DNA from: Paenibacillus uliginis N3/975 | GTDB taxonomy: Bacteria; Bacillota; Bacilli; Paenibacillales; Paenibacillaceae | Direction: 5' to 3' | Length of the DNA: 64,000 nucleotides | Assembly: GCF_900177425.1 (NCBI RefSeq) | Contig: NZ_LT840184.1 | Span: 264,308 to 328,307, forward strand | Part shown: piece after piece, positions 8,622 through 18,409 of the stretch | Layout of the letters: each line of letters starts with the position of its first letter | Numbering within the stretch: the first letter of the stretch is position 1 | Made by a program: the position numbers and the translations under genes | The notes under the pieces: generated by a model | Databases searched by the model: none | What the model saw: the letters and a program-made list of their open reading frames with translations, nothing else | Told to the model about the DNA's origin: nothing

Positions 8622-10685
8622 ATGATTCATGAGGAGAATGGCGTATTCCCAGCGGTTTGTCCGCTGGATTGTCCGGATACTTGCGGCCTGTTGCTGCATA
8701 AAGAGAACGGGAAAATTGTGAAGGTGGCTGGAAATCCAGAGCATCCTATCACACAGGGCGCAATCTGCAACAAAGTACGGAACATGGCGGAACGGGTGTA
8801 TCATTCGGAACGCATATTATATCCCCTTCGCCGGACCGGCCCAAAAGGCGCTGCGATTTTTGAGCGGATTAGCTGGGATGAAGCGGTGTCGGAAATTACG
8901 GAGCGGTTTAAGACGCTTTCCAAGGAATATGGGCCCGAAAGTATTTTGCCGTATAGCTTTTATGGTAATATGGGCGTACTCGGCGTAGACGGAATGGACC
9001 GGAGGTTCTTCAACGCACTCGGCTCGAGCAAGCTGAAGCAGAGCATCTGCAATTCAGCTGGAAATGAAGGCTGGAAGTCGGTAATGGGTTTTAACGGAGG
9101 GACCATTCCGGAAGAGACGGTTCATGCGGATGTAATTATCGTCTGGGGCGGCAACATTGTCAGCACCAATATGCATCAGGTTGTGCTGGCTGAGAAAGCA
9201 CGGAAAAACGGGGCCAAGGTGGTCGTTATTGATGTACACAGAAACCAGACCGGGCAGTGGGCGGATTGGTTTATTCCGCTTCATCCGGGAACCGATACGG
9301 CGCTTGCTGTTGGTATCATGCATATCTTGTTCCGGAATGGTCTGGTGAACGAGGCGTTTATGCAGCAATACACCTTGGGACATGAGGAGCTTAGGGAGCA
9401 TGTGAAAGGGTATACGCCTGAATATGTATCCTCGGTAACGGGCATTCCTGCCAGCGATATCGAAAGATTAGCGGCTATGTATGGCCAGGCAGAGGCCGCT
9501 CATATCCATATTGGCAACGGACTTCAGCATCACGACAACGGTGGTATGGCCGTACGCAGTATCACTTGTCTGCCGGGTCTTACCGGGCACTGGCTGAAGC
9601 AAGGCGGCGGTGCAACCAAAATGAACGGCGGATATAGCAGCATGAACAGCGAAGCGTTGGAACGGCCGGATCTGCGCCCGAATCCGGAAGCCCGTAGAAT
9701 TAACATGAATCGGATTGGTGAGGCACTTGCCATGACGGACAAGCCTATCAAAGGGCTGTTCGTTTATTGCAGCAATCCGCTTGTTGTAGCACCGGATACG
9801 GAGCGGGTGCGTGCCGGATTTGAACGGGAGGATCTGTTCACAGTCGTGCATGACTTGTTTATGACGGATACGGCCAAGTACGCCGATATCGTACTGCCTG
9901 CGACATCCTCTTTCGAGAATACCGATGTGTTCGCTTCTTACTGGCATCAATATATACAATTACAGGAACCAGTCATTCCAACTCAGGGTGAGAGCAAAAG
10001 TAATATGGAGCTATTCTCTCTTCTGGGACGCGCAATGGGCTTTAATGAGGCTGCTTTCTCTGAAAGTGAAGAAGACATGATTGCTCGTGCCCTGGATCAT
10101 CCGGACAATCCGTACCTGAACGGGGTTACCTTGAGCGGTTTAAAAGAACACCGTCATGTGAAGCTGGATATGACGCCATACGCCTCGTACTTGAACAACC
10201 TGCCGACGGCATCGGGCCGGATCGAGCTGTATTCTACTGCAATGGAGACAGCAGGGCTTCCGCCGCTGCCGACCTATGTACCGCTGAAGGAAGGATATGA
10301 CGGCATTCGTCGGGGACGGGGCCATAAATACCCACTGATGTTTATTTCGCCGCCGAACCATAACTTCCTTAACTCCACATTTGCCAATGTACCCAAACAT
10401 CAGAAGCTCGAGAAGGAGCCTTTTCTGCAAATCCATCCGGAAGATGCGGCAGAGAGGGACATCGAGGATGGCATGTGGGTTACCGTATATAATGACCGTG
10501 GTACATATGAGGTACGCGCCAAGGTGACGGATAAAATGCTGCCTGGTACGGTTGTAAGTCAGGGACTGTGGTGGGAAGGTGAGGGGCGCAAGCAGCGGGC
10601 AAATGCTCTCACATCAGATCGGCTGTCTGATCTCGGTGAGGGTGCTACCTTCTTCTCGACTGTGGTTGAGGTAAAGCTTAAATAG
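8622..10685 (+). CDS. Molybdopterin oxidoreductase with one [4Fe-4S] cluster (YoaE/YyaE-like)
   Basis: The 687-residue protein has the DMSO-reductase-family layout. The N-terminal cluster motif is C13-x3-C17-x3-C21-x27-C49. The Mo-bis-MGD-binding region follows (ISWDEAVSEI near 83, VIIVWGGNI near 171, LPATSSFEN near 424). The C-terminal dinucleotide-binding domain begins about 560 (FISPPNHNFLNSTFAN). Size and sequence resemble the soluble B. subtilis YoaE and YyaE proteins, annotated as formate-dehydrogenase-like, with substrate unproven. The Mo ligand should fall around residues 141-145 (SICNS), which I cannot assign by eye. There is no Tat signal, so it acts in the cytoplasm. mobA, moaA and a TorD-like chaperone elsewhere in the window would support maturation. 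It is monocistronic. Confidence 0.87.
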   Translation: MIHEENGVFPAVCPLDCPDTCGLLLHKENGKIVKVAGNPEHPITQGAICNKVRNMAERVYHSERILYPLRRTGPKGAAIFERISWDEAVSEITERFKTLSKEYGPESILPYSFYGNMGVLGVDGMDRRFFNALGSSKLKQSICNSAGNEGWKSVMGFNGGTIPEETVHADVIIVWGGNIVSTNMHQVVLAEKARKNGAKVVVIDVHRNQTGQWADWFIPLHPGTDTALAVGIMHILFRNGLVNEAFMQQYTLGHEELREHVKGYTPEYVSSVTGIPASDIERLAAMYGQAEAAHIHIGNGLQHHDNGGMAVRSITCLPGLTGHWLKQGGGATKMNGGYSSMNSEALERPDLRPNPEARRINMNRIGEALAMTDKPIKGLFVYCSNPLVVAPDTERVRAGFEREDLFTVVHDLFMTDTAKYADIVLPATSSFENTDVFASYWHQYIQLQEPVIPTQGESKSNMELFSLLGRAMGFNEAAFSESEEDMIARALDHPDNPYLNGVTLSGLKEHRHVKLDMTPYASYLNNLPTASGRIELYSTAMETAGLPPLPTYVPLKEGYDGIRRGRGHKYPLMFISPPNHNFLNSTFANVPKHQKLEKEPFLQIHPEDAAERDIEDGMWVTVYNDRGTYEVRAKVTDKMLPGTVVSQGLWWEGEGRKQRANALTSDRLSDLGEGATFFSTVVEVKLK

Positions 10686-10771
10686 TAGGCATAGGTGAAA
10701 AATAGGATGTTATAAAGCATAGTTATTCTGGGATAACGGTTAAGCGGCCGAGACCAGAATCTATTAATAAA

Positions 10772-10817
10772 GGGCTGTCCTTTATGGTCTGTTACGACCT
10801 AAGGACAGCTTTTTTTA
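10772..10817 (+). terminator. Terminator after the molybdoenzyme gene
   Basis: GCTGTCCTT pairs with AAGGACAGC around an inner loop, followed by a long T-run. Confidence 0.85.
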
Positions 10818-10926
10818 TACTTTTTTAAATAAGCAATTATTAAAATATCCCGTAGAAGTATAAAAAATCGGGGTTTTATTATATAGTTTCAATAAATTCC
10901 CAAAGGTAGAATATTCTTAAGTGAAG

Positions 10927-10940
10927 TGCAAACGGTTACT
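10927..10940. promoter_or_regulatory. Possible cre-like site before the ABC operon
   Basis: TGCAAACGGTTACT resembles the CcpA catabolite-response element TGWAANCGNTNWCA with two mismatches. It lies about 70 bp before the first permease gene. The rest of the 10686-11009 gap is the terminator plus AT-rich sequence. Confidence 0.35.
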
Positions 10941-11009
10941 TACAGATGAATAGAGACGATTTCTGAAGTACCGCAGGTATCTATATCAATTGAACACGGG
11001 AGGAAGAAC

Positions 11010-11987
11010 ATGCCGAAAGCGACAACAGAACAGCAGCAACCACCGGTGTCCCGGCAGCTTAAAGCTCACAACAAAAGCCTTTTAGTACGCTTTCTGAAGC
11101 AATGGGATGTCCAGCTGATGGTCATTCCAGGAATTATTTTGATTTTCATATTTTCCTATCTGCCGATGTACGGGGTATTAACCGGATTTATGGATTACAA
11201 CCTGTTCACAGGCTCGAACATCTGGGAAAATCCCTGGGTAGGATTTAAGCATTTTGAAGCTTTTTTCAACGCCCCGGAGTTTGAGAGGCTGATCCGCAAT
11301 ACGATTATCATCAGTTTACTGAAATTTTGCATCGGTTTTCCGGCGCCAATTATACTCGCGCTCATGCTGAATGAAGTTCGCCATATGTTTTTCAAGAGAA
11401 TTATTCAGACCATCACTTATTTGCCTCACTTTCTTTCATGGGTTATCGTGGCGGGTCTTACCATGGCCATGCTCTCCACGGAGAATGGAAGCATAAACAT
11501 GATTCTGCAACAAGTGGGGGCGATAGACGACCCGATCAACTTCCTCTCATTGAAAGAATATTTCTGGTCAATCCTGATTTCGGTCAATGTGTGGAAAGAA
11601 ATCGGATTCTCTTCTATCGTGTATCTGGCGGCGATCGCCAGTATCGATCCGCATTTGTATGAAGCTGCGGACATTGACGGAGCAAGCAAGTTTAAACAAA
11701 TCTATCTCATTACGCTGCCTTCCATCATACCTGTAGTCGTTATTTTCATGATTCTTGCCATCGGAAATCTGCTAAATGCGGGTTTTGAAGACATCTTGCT
11801 CTTGGCGACTAATCCGGTGCTGAGGCCAGTTTCGGACGTAATTGATACTTACGTATATCGCGTGGGCCTTGGGACACATCGCTATTCCTATGCGGTTGCT
11901 ATCGGATTATTCAAGGCGATCATTAGTATCGGGATGCTTACGATTGCAAATTATGTAGCCCGCAGATCCGGTAACAGCTTATGGTAA
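11010..11987 (+). CDS. Sugar ABC transporter permease, LplB type
   Basis: This 325-residue permease has a cytoplasmic N-terminal extension of about 40 residues and six membrane helices. The EAA-type loop is EAADIDGASKFKQIYLITLPSI near residues 218-240, the docking site for the ATPase. It is closest to the LplB subunits that Paenibacillus pairs with YtcP and LplA/YtcQ for uptake of complex oligosaccharides. It is the first gene of an operon, 28 bp before the second permease. No ATPase is encoded here, so a shared MsmX-type ATPase is expected elsewhere. Confidence 0.9.
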   Translation: MPKATTEQQQPPVSRQLKAHNKSLLVRFLKQWDVQLMVIPGIILIFIFSYLPMYGVLTGFMDYNLFTGSNIWENPWVGFKHFEAFFNAPEFERLIRNTIIISLLKFCIGFPAPIILALMLNEVRHMFFKRIIQTITYLPHFLSWVIVAGLTMAMLSTENGSINMILQQVGAIDDPINFLSLKEYFWSILISVNVWKEIGFSSIVYLAAIASIDPHLYEAADIDGASKFKQIYLITLPSIIPVVVIFMILAIGNLLNAGFEDILLLATNPVLRPVSDVIDTYVYRVGLGTHRYSYAVAIGLFKAIISIGMLTIANYVARRSGNSLW

Positions 11988-12015
11988 GAACCAGTCCGCC
12001 CGTAGGAGGTACAAC

Positions 12016-12915
12016 ATGTTAAAAAGAATTAGCTTTAACGACAAGGTCATGCTTGTCGTGATATATACCTTGCTCAGTTTACTGGCCTTCTCGGCTCTCT
12101 ATCCGTTCTGGAATGCGATCGCCGTATCATTCAACGTGGGCGTAGATACCGCAAAGGGCGGGATCACTTTCTGGCCAAGACAGTTCACATTGGAAAACTA
12201 TGAAATCATATTGAAAGACGAACGTTTGATAAACGGATTTCTAATATCTGTAGCTCGTGTCATTGTCGGGACGGTAAGCTCTATATTTATGACTGCCCTC
12301 CTGGCGTATGGAATGACCCGAACATACCTAATCGGACGTAGCTACTACATGGTGTTCTTTGTTTTCACGATGTACTTTGGCGGAGGATTGATTCCGACCT
12401 ATCTCCTGATCCGTTCACTCGGTATGATGGATACTTTTGCGGTGTTCATTATTCCGTCTCTGATCGGTGTGTGGAACATGATTGTTTTCCGGACCTTCTT
12501 CAAGGGCCTTCCGGTCGGATTGGAAGAATCCGCAAATATTGATGGCTGCAGCACATGGGGCATATTCTTCCGGATTATTCTTCCTCTGTCCGGACCGGTT
12601 ATCGCTACGCTGGCTCTGTTGACAGCTGTTGCCCACTGGAACGACTGGTTTCTGCCGAGCATTTATATCACCAACGAGAAATTGCTGCCGATCCAGACGA
12701 TATTACGTCAAACCTTGAATGCCAATATTGTATCCGGGCAGAGCTCTTTGCTGGATAGCGCATCGGTTGCACTTATGGAGAAGACAAAGCAAATCACTTC
12801 GAAATCGCTCACAATGGCGATGATGATCGTTGTGACCATGCCGATTATCGCAGTATATCCTTTCTTGCAAAAGTATTTTGTCAAAGGCGTACTGGTAGGC
12901 TCACTGAAAGAGTAG
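12016..12915 (+). CDS. Sugar ABC transporter permease, YtcP type
   Basis: The 299-residue protein is the partner permease of the carbohydrate uptake family 1. It has six membrane helices and the EAA loop EESANIDGCSTWGIFFRIILPLS around residues 170-193. The C-terminal end (FVKGVLVGSLKE) is the standard CUT1 ending. It follows the LplB-type gene with its own GGAGG site and precedes the binding-protein gene by 66 bp, so the three form one importer. Confidence 0.9.
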   Translation: MLKRISFNDKVMLVVIYTLLSLLAFSALYPFWNAIAVSFNVGVDTAKGGITFWPRQFTLENYEIILKDERLINGFLISVARVIVGTVSSIFMTALLAYGMTRTYLIGRSYYMVFFVFTMYFGGGLIPTYLLIRSLGMMDTFAVFIIPSLIGVWNMIVFRTFFKGLPVGLEESANIDGCSTWGIFFRIILPLSGPVIATLALLTAVAHWNDWFLPSIYITNEKLLPIQTILRQTLNANIVSGQSSLLDSASVALMEKTKQITSKSLTMAMMIVVTMPIIAVYPFLQKYFVKGVLVGSLKE

Positions 12916-12981
12916 CATGGGGAACGGTTTAAGGCGAATAGCTTTGAACATATATATTCAAGAATGAGAGGGGTTTAGTGA

Positions 12982-14679
12982 ATGAGAAAGATGAGGAAGC
13001 CGCTACTAGTCATGGTATCGCTGTTTCTGGTCCTGGTTACGGCACTAGCTGGGTGCAGTAAGTCCGGTGACGGCAATACGTCCAATCCTGGAACAACAGT
13101 GAAGAACGAGGAAAAGAAGGAAAACAACGAAAACAAAGAACCACCAGCTGAAAATACAGATAGCAAATGGGTACTTGGAGAAAAACCGTTGGAATTTTCG
13201 GCTTACGCCCACTATAATAATTCCGATTTCCCTAAATATGAAAGCACTCCTATCGGTAAATATCTTAGTGAGGAAAAGCAGGTAAAAATCAATATGATCG
13301 CGGCAGCAGGAGCCCACTCCCAAAAGCTTAGTGCGATGATGGCGTCGGATGAGCTGCCTGAAATGATCTGGACGGATCGTAATCATCCGGATATGGAAAG
13401 ACTTCTCAAGGCAGGAAAGCTGGTAGCGTTTGATGAGTATCTGGATAAGTACCCTAACTTGAAAACGTGGATGGGCGACGATCTTAACATGCTACGTGCA
13501 GAAGATGGCAAGCTGTATATGTTCCCGAACTGGTATTCAGCCAATCCTTTTGGTAATGCAGGTTACGTTGTTAATAAAAAAATCTATGAAGAGCTGGGAA
13601 AACCTAAGCTCGAAACAACCGACGATCTGTACGACTACCTGGTCAAAGTAAAAGCGAAGTACGGTGACAGCATTATTCCTTTTGAGCCGCATCGTGCACA
13701 GGATATGCAAGGACTGGGTGTTCTGTACACAGCATTCGGTGAAGGTGCACTTTATACTTATCTCAACAGTGGCTTGCGCGCCGTTCCGAAGGACGGCAAA
13801 CTGACGTCCGTATTGACTGATCCGGTATTCCGCGAGGCTCAGAAATACATCGCTAAGTTGTATAGAGAGAAACTCATTTCTCAAGACGCCTTTAACCAAA
13901 CCGAAGACCAGGTATTAGAAAAAGTTATGACAGGAAGAGTAGCCGTATTTGCCGGATCCAGTCCGACAACGTTTGCTGGTGAAGCGCAACCGGAATTAAT
14001 CAAAAACGATCCGAACGGCGGATATTTCATGATCTGGCCAATACACAAGCCAGGTCTGGATAAGAATAAAATTTACCCAGGCACGTACACGAGTTTTGGA
14101 TGGAACGCGGCGTATATTACAACAGCTGCCAAAGACCCTGAAGCGATCTTCGCTTTCCTTGACTGGTATACAAGTCCAGAAGGTATGAACGTTCAATTCT
14201 TTGGTCCAGAGGGCAAGAACTGGAAAGGGTTTGATGAGGAAGGCAAACCGAATTTCCCTGAGACTTATGATCCGAAAGAAGTAGCCGAAATTCAAACCAA
14301 GAATGAACCGGTTATGTTTGTAGGTAATACGAGCTACATTGATCCTGCCAAATACAAATACATGGCAAAGCTTCCGTTCGAGGAGCAGGATTGGAGAACG
14401 CGTTATCAACAAACGATCACTTGGCCTACTCAATATAACGTAACTGAATTTATTAATCTTAATCCGGATCCAGAGTCTGAAGAAGGCGTTATTCAGACAT
14501 CCGTCGATGAAATGTTCCTGGAGATTTACGCCAAATCAGTTATGGCCGGAAGTGACGAAGAAGTCGACCAAATTCTCGATCAGGGCAACAAGGATTTAGT
14601 GGGACTTGGCTATGAGAAACTTCTGGAATGGCGTACTGCTAAATGGCAGGATAACTTGACTAAAATGAATAAAAAATAA
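12982..14679 (+). CDS. Extracellular sugar-binding lipoprotein (LplA/YtcQ type)
   Basis: This 565-residue lipoprotein has a signal segment at residues 7-22 and a lipobox LAGC with C25. A Lys/Glu/Asn-rich linker follows. The large substrate-binding domain has a YFMIWPIHKPGLD segment and a SPEGMNVQFFGPEG segment near 395, both typical of LplA/YtcQ proteins, which at about 550 residues are larger than ordinary sugar-binding proteins. It should capture an oligosaccharide for the two preceding permeases. The ligand is unknown and no glycoside hydrolase adjoins it. A perfect 30-bp hairpin follows, and then the two-component genes. Confidence 0.9.
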   Translation: MRKMRKPLLVMVSLFLVLVTALAGCSKSGDGNTSNPGTTVKNEEKKENNENKEPPAENTDSKWVLGEKPLEFSAYAHYNNSDFPKYESTPIGKYLSEEKQVKINMIAAAGAHSQKLSAMMASDELPEMIWTDRNHPDMERLLKAGKLVAFDEYLDKYPNLKTWMGDDLNMLRAEDGKLYMFPNWYSANPFGNAGYVVNKKIYEELGKPKLETTDDLYDYLVKVKAKYGDSIIPFEPHRAQDMQGLGVLYTAFGEGALYTYLNSGLRAVPKDGKLTSVLTDPVFREAQKYIAKLYREKLISQDAFNQTEDQVLEKVMTGRVAVFAGSSPTTFAGEAQPELIKNDPNGGYFMIWPIHKPGLDKNKIYPGTYTSFGWNAAYITTAAKDPEAIFAFLDWYTSPEGMNVQFFGPEGKNWKGFDEEGKPNFPETYDPKEVAEIQTKNEPVMFVGNTSYIDPAKYKYMAKLPFEEQDWRTRYQQTITWPTQYNVTEFINLNPDPESEEGVIQTSVDEMFLEIYAKSVMAGSDEEVDQILDQGNKDLVGLGYEKLLEWRTAKWQDNLTKMNKK

Positions 14680-14708
14680 TGGAACTGAGTCAATAAAGTG
14701 TTGATGAC

Positions 14709-14738
14709 ATCCCAAAGAATCCATGGATTCTTTGGGAT
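14709..14738 (+). terminator. Perfect 30-bp palindrome acting as terminator or processing site
   Basis: ATCCCAAAGAATCCA and its exact complement form a 15-bp hairpin with no spacer, followed by TATCTCTATTTT. It separates the importer operon from the regulator genes and could also protect the 3' end of the binding-protein message. Confidence 0.8.
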
Positions 14739-14862
14739 ATCTCTATTTTAACATCCAATTTTTTTCTTATTTTGTAGTACCTGATAGGTGGCTTGTCGAG
14801 TATGATAATGGTATGATCGCGGATTTATAGGATAGGTTCCGACAATGATCTGGGGGGATTCC

Positions 14863-16437
14863 ATGTACAAGGTACTGTTGGTGGATGATGAAGAACTTGA
14901 CTTGGAAGGGATGAAGAGATTTATTCCTTGGTCCGATCTGGGCATGGAAGTGAAAGGGAGCGTAAACAATGCACTGTCGGCTTGTGAAATTATGGAGAAG
15001 GAAACGATTGACATTTTAGTCAGCGACGTCAATATGCCCTACATGTCCGGACTTGAGCTTGCGCGCATTGCGCTTGAACGCAAACCTAATATACGGATCA
15101 TATTTGTCAGTGGATATCAGGAATTCAGCTATGTACAGCAAGCATTGTCCTTGAAGGCGTACAGCTATGTATTAAAACCGATGAATGACAGCGAACTGGT
15201 TTCTTCATTACTTAAGGTAAAGCGGGATCTGGATGAAGAAATGAAACAGCGCGAGGTGGAGAAGGCGTATCACGAGATGATACCTATTGTCAAAAGCGAT
15301 ATTCTCATTCGTCTGCTCGAAAGAGAGGAATCAGAAGAATCGTTATCCAAGATAACGATGTCTTATGGTTTCGATCAGATGAACTGGCCGGTTCGCGTAG
15401 CGGTTATGGAGCTGGATAATTTGCCTTGGAGACAAGCAGGGGACTTTACTTCGCAGCGGAAAATGTCGAGGGTATTTTTGCAGCAAATTCACGAAAGTAT
15501 AACTGGTCTCGGCATGATCCCCTACTGCAAGTTTTCTTCTCAACGAATTGCATTATTACTTGAAGACGATTCGGCCAATCGAATGGTGAGTACATTGACC
15601 GAAAGAGTACAGCAGCATCTATCGTCATCGATTACAACGGGAATTGGGGAACCTGCGCACGGGATGGATCAGCTGCAAATGTCCTACCGGCAGGCAGTAG
15701 AGGCAGTTGAAGGGAAGATGTTCCTGGGTAAGGGAAGTGTGATTAAGTACGAGGATGTAAGTGCTGAACCGGGGATGCTTGATGCACGTATGCTAGACGA
15801 ACGGATGACCGCCCTTTTGAACGCGATGGAGGGGTACGAACTTGTTCAAATCTGTGATGAGCTCGAAAAATTGTTCGGAACGATAACGAGTCTGCGCTCC
15901 CGATTTACCGTTCATAATATGTCCAACTATATTATTTGGAAGCTGGATCAGTATTTAAGCAGTAGAAATGAAGACTTGTTTGAGCTGCTGGGCATGGAAA
16001 TTCATCATTTGGATATTTTGATGCAGTTTGAAACCGTCAGTGATATACGTTCATGGTTTAGACAGCGTATGTTTGAAATTTCCGAGAGACTGTATGAGAA
16101 AACCAATTCGAAGGATAGCAAATTCATTCGAAATGTCATCAACACCATGAAAGAGCGAATGAGTGAGAATATTACGATTAAAGATATCGCGCAGCATTTT
16201 TCTTTTTCTCCCAGTCACATTGGCTTTCTGATCAAGGAGAAGTCAGGAAATACATTTAATGAACTGTTAGTGCAGCTCCGCATGGAAAAGGCATGTGAGC
16301 TGCTAAGACAGCCCGGAATGAAAATCTATGAAGTGGCCGATCAGGTAGGGTATCGGTATCTTCCGTATTTCAGCAGGCAATTCAAGGAGAAGTTCGGTAT
16401 CACTCCGATGGAATATCGAAAGAGAGAGAATGAATGA
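14863..16437 (+). CDS. Response regulator with AraC-type DNA-binding domain (YesN type)
   Basis: I choose the ATG at 14863, five bases after GGGGGG, over the upstream ATG at 14845. The 524-residue protein has an N-terminal receiver domain (LLVDDEE with D8/D9, phospho-acceptor D55 in VSDVNMP, switch lysine in YVLKPM). A long linker domain spans roughly 130-400. A C-terminal AraC double helix-turn-helix runs from about 425 (MSENITIKDIAQHFSFSPSHIG ... GYRYLPYFSRQFKEKFG). It overlaps the sensor-kinase gene by the ATGA tetranucleotide, so they are translationally coupled. The pair probably senses an extracellular carbohydrate and controls the importer at 11010-14679. Confidence 0.9.
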   Translation: MYKVLLVDDEELDLEGMKRFIPWSDLGMEVKGSVNNALSACEIMEKETIDILVSDVNMPYMSGLELARIALERKPNIRIIFVSGYQEFSYVQQALSLKAYSYVLKPMNDSELVSSLLKVKRDLDEEMKQREVEKAYHEMIPIVKSDILIRLLEREESEESLSKITMSYGFDQMNWPVRVAVMELDNLPWRQAGDFTSQRKMSRVFLQQIHESITGLGMIPYCKFSSQRIALLLEDDSANRMVSTLTERVQQHLSSSITTGIGEPAHGMDQLQMSYRQAVEAVEGKMFLGKGSVIKYEDVSAEPGMLDARMLDERMTALLNAMEGYELVQICDELEKLFGTITSLRSRFTVHNMSNYIIWKLDQYLSSRNEDLFELLGMEIHHLDILMQFETVSDIRSWFRQRMFEISERLYEKTNSKDSKFIRNVINTMKERMSENITIKDIAQHFSFSPSHIGFLIKEKSGNTFNELLVQLRMEKACELLRQPGMKIYEVADQVGYRYLPYFSRQFKEKFGITPMEYRKRENE

Positions 16438-18212
16438 TTATGCGCTCCATGCCATCCATCACAGCTAATAAAAAGAGGCTGGGATACATACCGATCGGAT
16501 ACAAGCTGATACTGACTTTTTTGATATTTATATTGTTACTGGTTTCGGTAAACTTCTATATATCCCATTCTATGTATGACGCTTCCATGCGTAAGCAGAC
16601 CCGTGTGAACATCCAGGGAACGTTGATGCAGATACGTGATAATGTGGCCTATAAAGTCGATGATATCGTTCAAACATCCTTCACGCTCTACGACGATCAA
16701 GCCCTGATCCAGAGTATTCGGAAGAAGGAGACGAGCTATAATAATTATAATCGAATGACTAAGGTGATTAAACCGAAGCTGGAGAGCGCCTCAAAAGCCA
16801 TCGGACTGAATTTAAGGCTGTCTGTCTATTTTCATAATGAAACGATCGATCAAAAATACCAGATATGGGAAAAGAAAAATAAACAAGACTTTGCCGAGCA
16901 AACGTTTGATATTTATCATATGAAGCATATCATTAATAAGTTCTGGTATTTTACGCTGCCGAAAGAAAGATATAACGTGACGATGTTGTGGAAACAGGTT
17001 GAAGAGGATGAGAGGGATGGACGTATCTCGCTGATTCGCCGTATAGTTGACATGCAAAACCCGCTTGAAATTGAGGAAGTGGGAATTATGCGGTTTAGCG
17101 TACGTATTTCAGAATTGTTCGAAAGTGTCGACTACACGAAGCTTGGGGAAGGCAGCATGCTGTCGGTGGTGGACCCTGTTGGGAATGTCGTATTTACTTC
17201 AGGAAAAGCGATTGAAGAAGATAAACAGAACTATTTGACGATTGAAGAGAGTCTGCCACAGCAAAACTGGAAGATCGTTGCGCAAGTTCCACTTAACATT
17301 ATCGAACAGGAAGCCAAGCGGGTTCGTACCGTTTTTATTATTATTTGTATACTGTGCGTGGTGCTGTTTACATATGCGGGATTTTTAATTTCTCAGTATT
17401 TTTCCAAACGAATTATGAAAATTGTATCGGTGCTTAATTCATTCCGGGAAGGGGATCTGCATAAACGGATTGCGTATCGCGGAAAGGGAGAGTTCCCTCA
17501 GATTGCTAATGCCTTGAACGCAATGGGCGAGGATATCGAAGCTTTAATCAATAAAGTGTATCTGACCCAGCTGCAAAAGAAGGAAGCAGAGCTTGAAATG
17601 CTGCAATCGCAGATTAACCCTCATTTTTTGTACAATACGTTGTCGTCTATTAATCAGCTTGCAAAATTCGGTGAAACCGAAAAACTTCAGAACATGGTTG
17701 TGCAGTTGGCGCAGTTCTATCGTCTTACCTTAAATTCAGGAAAAACGATGATTCCGATTGCGGCAGAGGTTGAACAGGCGATCGCTTATCTGGATATCCA
17801 AAAGGTGAAGTACGGCCAGCGTATGGAAGTGAGCTTCGATATTGATGCGGATATATGGTCTTACGAAACGGTAAAGCTGATTTTGCAGCCTTTTATCGAA
17901 AATGTGCTGAAACATGCCTGGAGCGGGGATCGGATTCATATTCGAATTTCTGTAATGAAGGAAGGCGACTCCGTTATATATCGGATCATTGATGATGGTC
18001 TGGGCATGAAGCAGGAGAGAATTGATGAAATATTTGATCCTCGAGATGATAGCCACATGGGCTGCGGTATTCGGAATATCGATCAACGGGTGAAGCTACA
18101 TTACGGCAATGAGTATGGCGTATCCATCTTCAGCCGGGTCGGGATCGGTACTTCCGTGCAAATCCGTATACCGGCAAGAAAGCGGAATCTGCAGGGCAGA
18201 AGCAAAGAGTAG
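16434..18212 (+). CDS. Sensor histidine kinase, YesM type
   Basis: The 592-residue membrane kinase has one hydrophobic helix near residues 24-44, an extracellular sensor domain of about 250 residues and a second helix near 300-320. A HAMP domain follows. The His-kinase domain has the LytS/YesM-type box INPHFLYNTLSSINQL (phospho-acceptor H at about 397) and a C-terminal ATPase with IIDDGLGM and GCGIRNIDQRVKLHYG. Its start overlaps the regulator stop codon. In this family the sensor domain sees sugars or a binding-protein complex, and phosphate passes to the YesN-type regulator. Confidence 0.9.
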   Translation: MIMRSMPSITANKKRLGYIPIGYKLILTFLIFILLLVSVNFYISHSMYDASMRKQTRVNIQGTLMQIRDNVAYKVDDIVQTSFTLYDDQALIQSIRKKETSYNNYNRMTKVIKPKLESASKAIGLNLRLSVYFHNETIDQKYQIWEKKNKQDFAEQTFDIYHMKHIINKFWYFTLPKERYNVTMLWKQVEEDERDGRISLIRRIVDMQNPLEIEEVGIMRFSVRISELFESVDYTKLGEGSMLSVVDPVGNVVFTSGKAIEEDKQNYLTIEESLPQQNWKIVAQVPLNIIEQEAKRVRTVFIIICILCVVLFTYAGFLISQYFSKRIMKIVSVLNSFREGDLHKRIAYRGKGEFPQIANALNAMGEDIEALINKVYLTQLQKKEAELEMLQSQINPHFLYNTLSSINQLAKFGETEKLQNMVVQLAQFYRLTLNSGKTMIPIAAEVEQAIAYLDIQKVKYGQRMEVSFDIDADIWSYETVKLILQPFIENVLKHAWSGDRIHIRISVMKEGDSVIYRIIDDGLGMKQERIDEIFDPRDDSHMGCGIRNIDQRVKLHYGNEYGVSIFSRVGIGTSVQIRIPARKRNLQGRSKE

Positions 18213-18346
18213 TAACAATAGCTGGCCGGTTTCCGCCTTGTCGTCGCTAAGGTGAAGCGTCACTGAAAGTTCTTGCTTGAGACGCCAATTTGAGCAATAC
18301 TGTATTTTGAGGCCAATACTAATTTTTTTTGTTATACGAAAAATAG

Positions 18347-18371
18347 AAAAGCCCATTGGGGCTTTTTTCTT
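18347..18371 (+). terminator. Terminator after the two-component operon
   Basis: AAAAGCCC-ATTG-GGGCTTTT is an 8-bp stem followed by a T-run. It sits just before the next MFS gene. Confidence 0.75.
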
Positions 18372-18409
18372 TTGTAGAGATTAATTCTTACGAGTTACGG
18401 GAGTGACAG

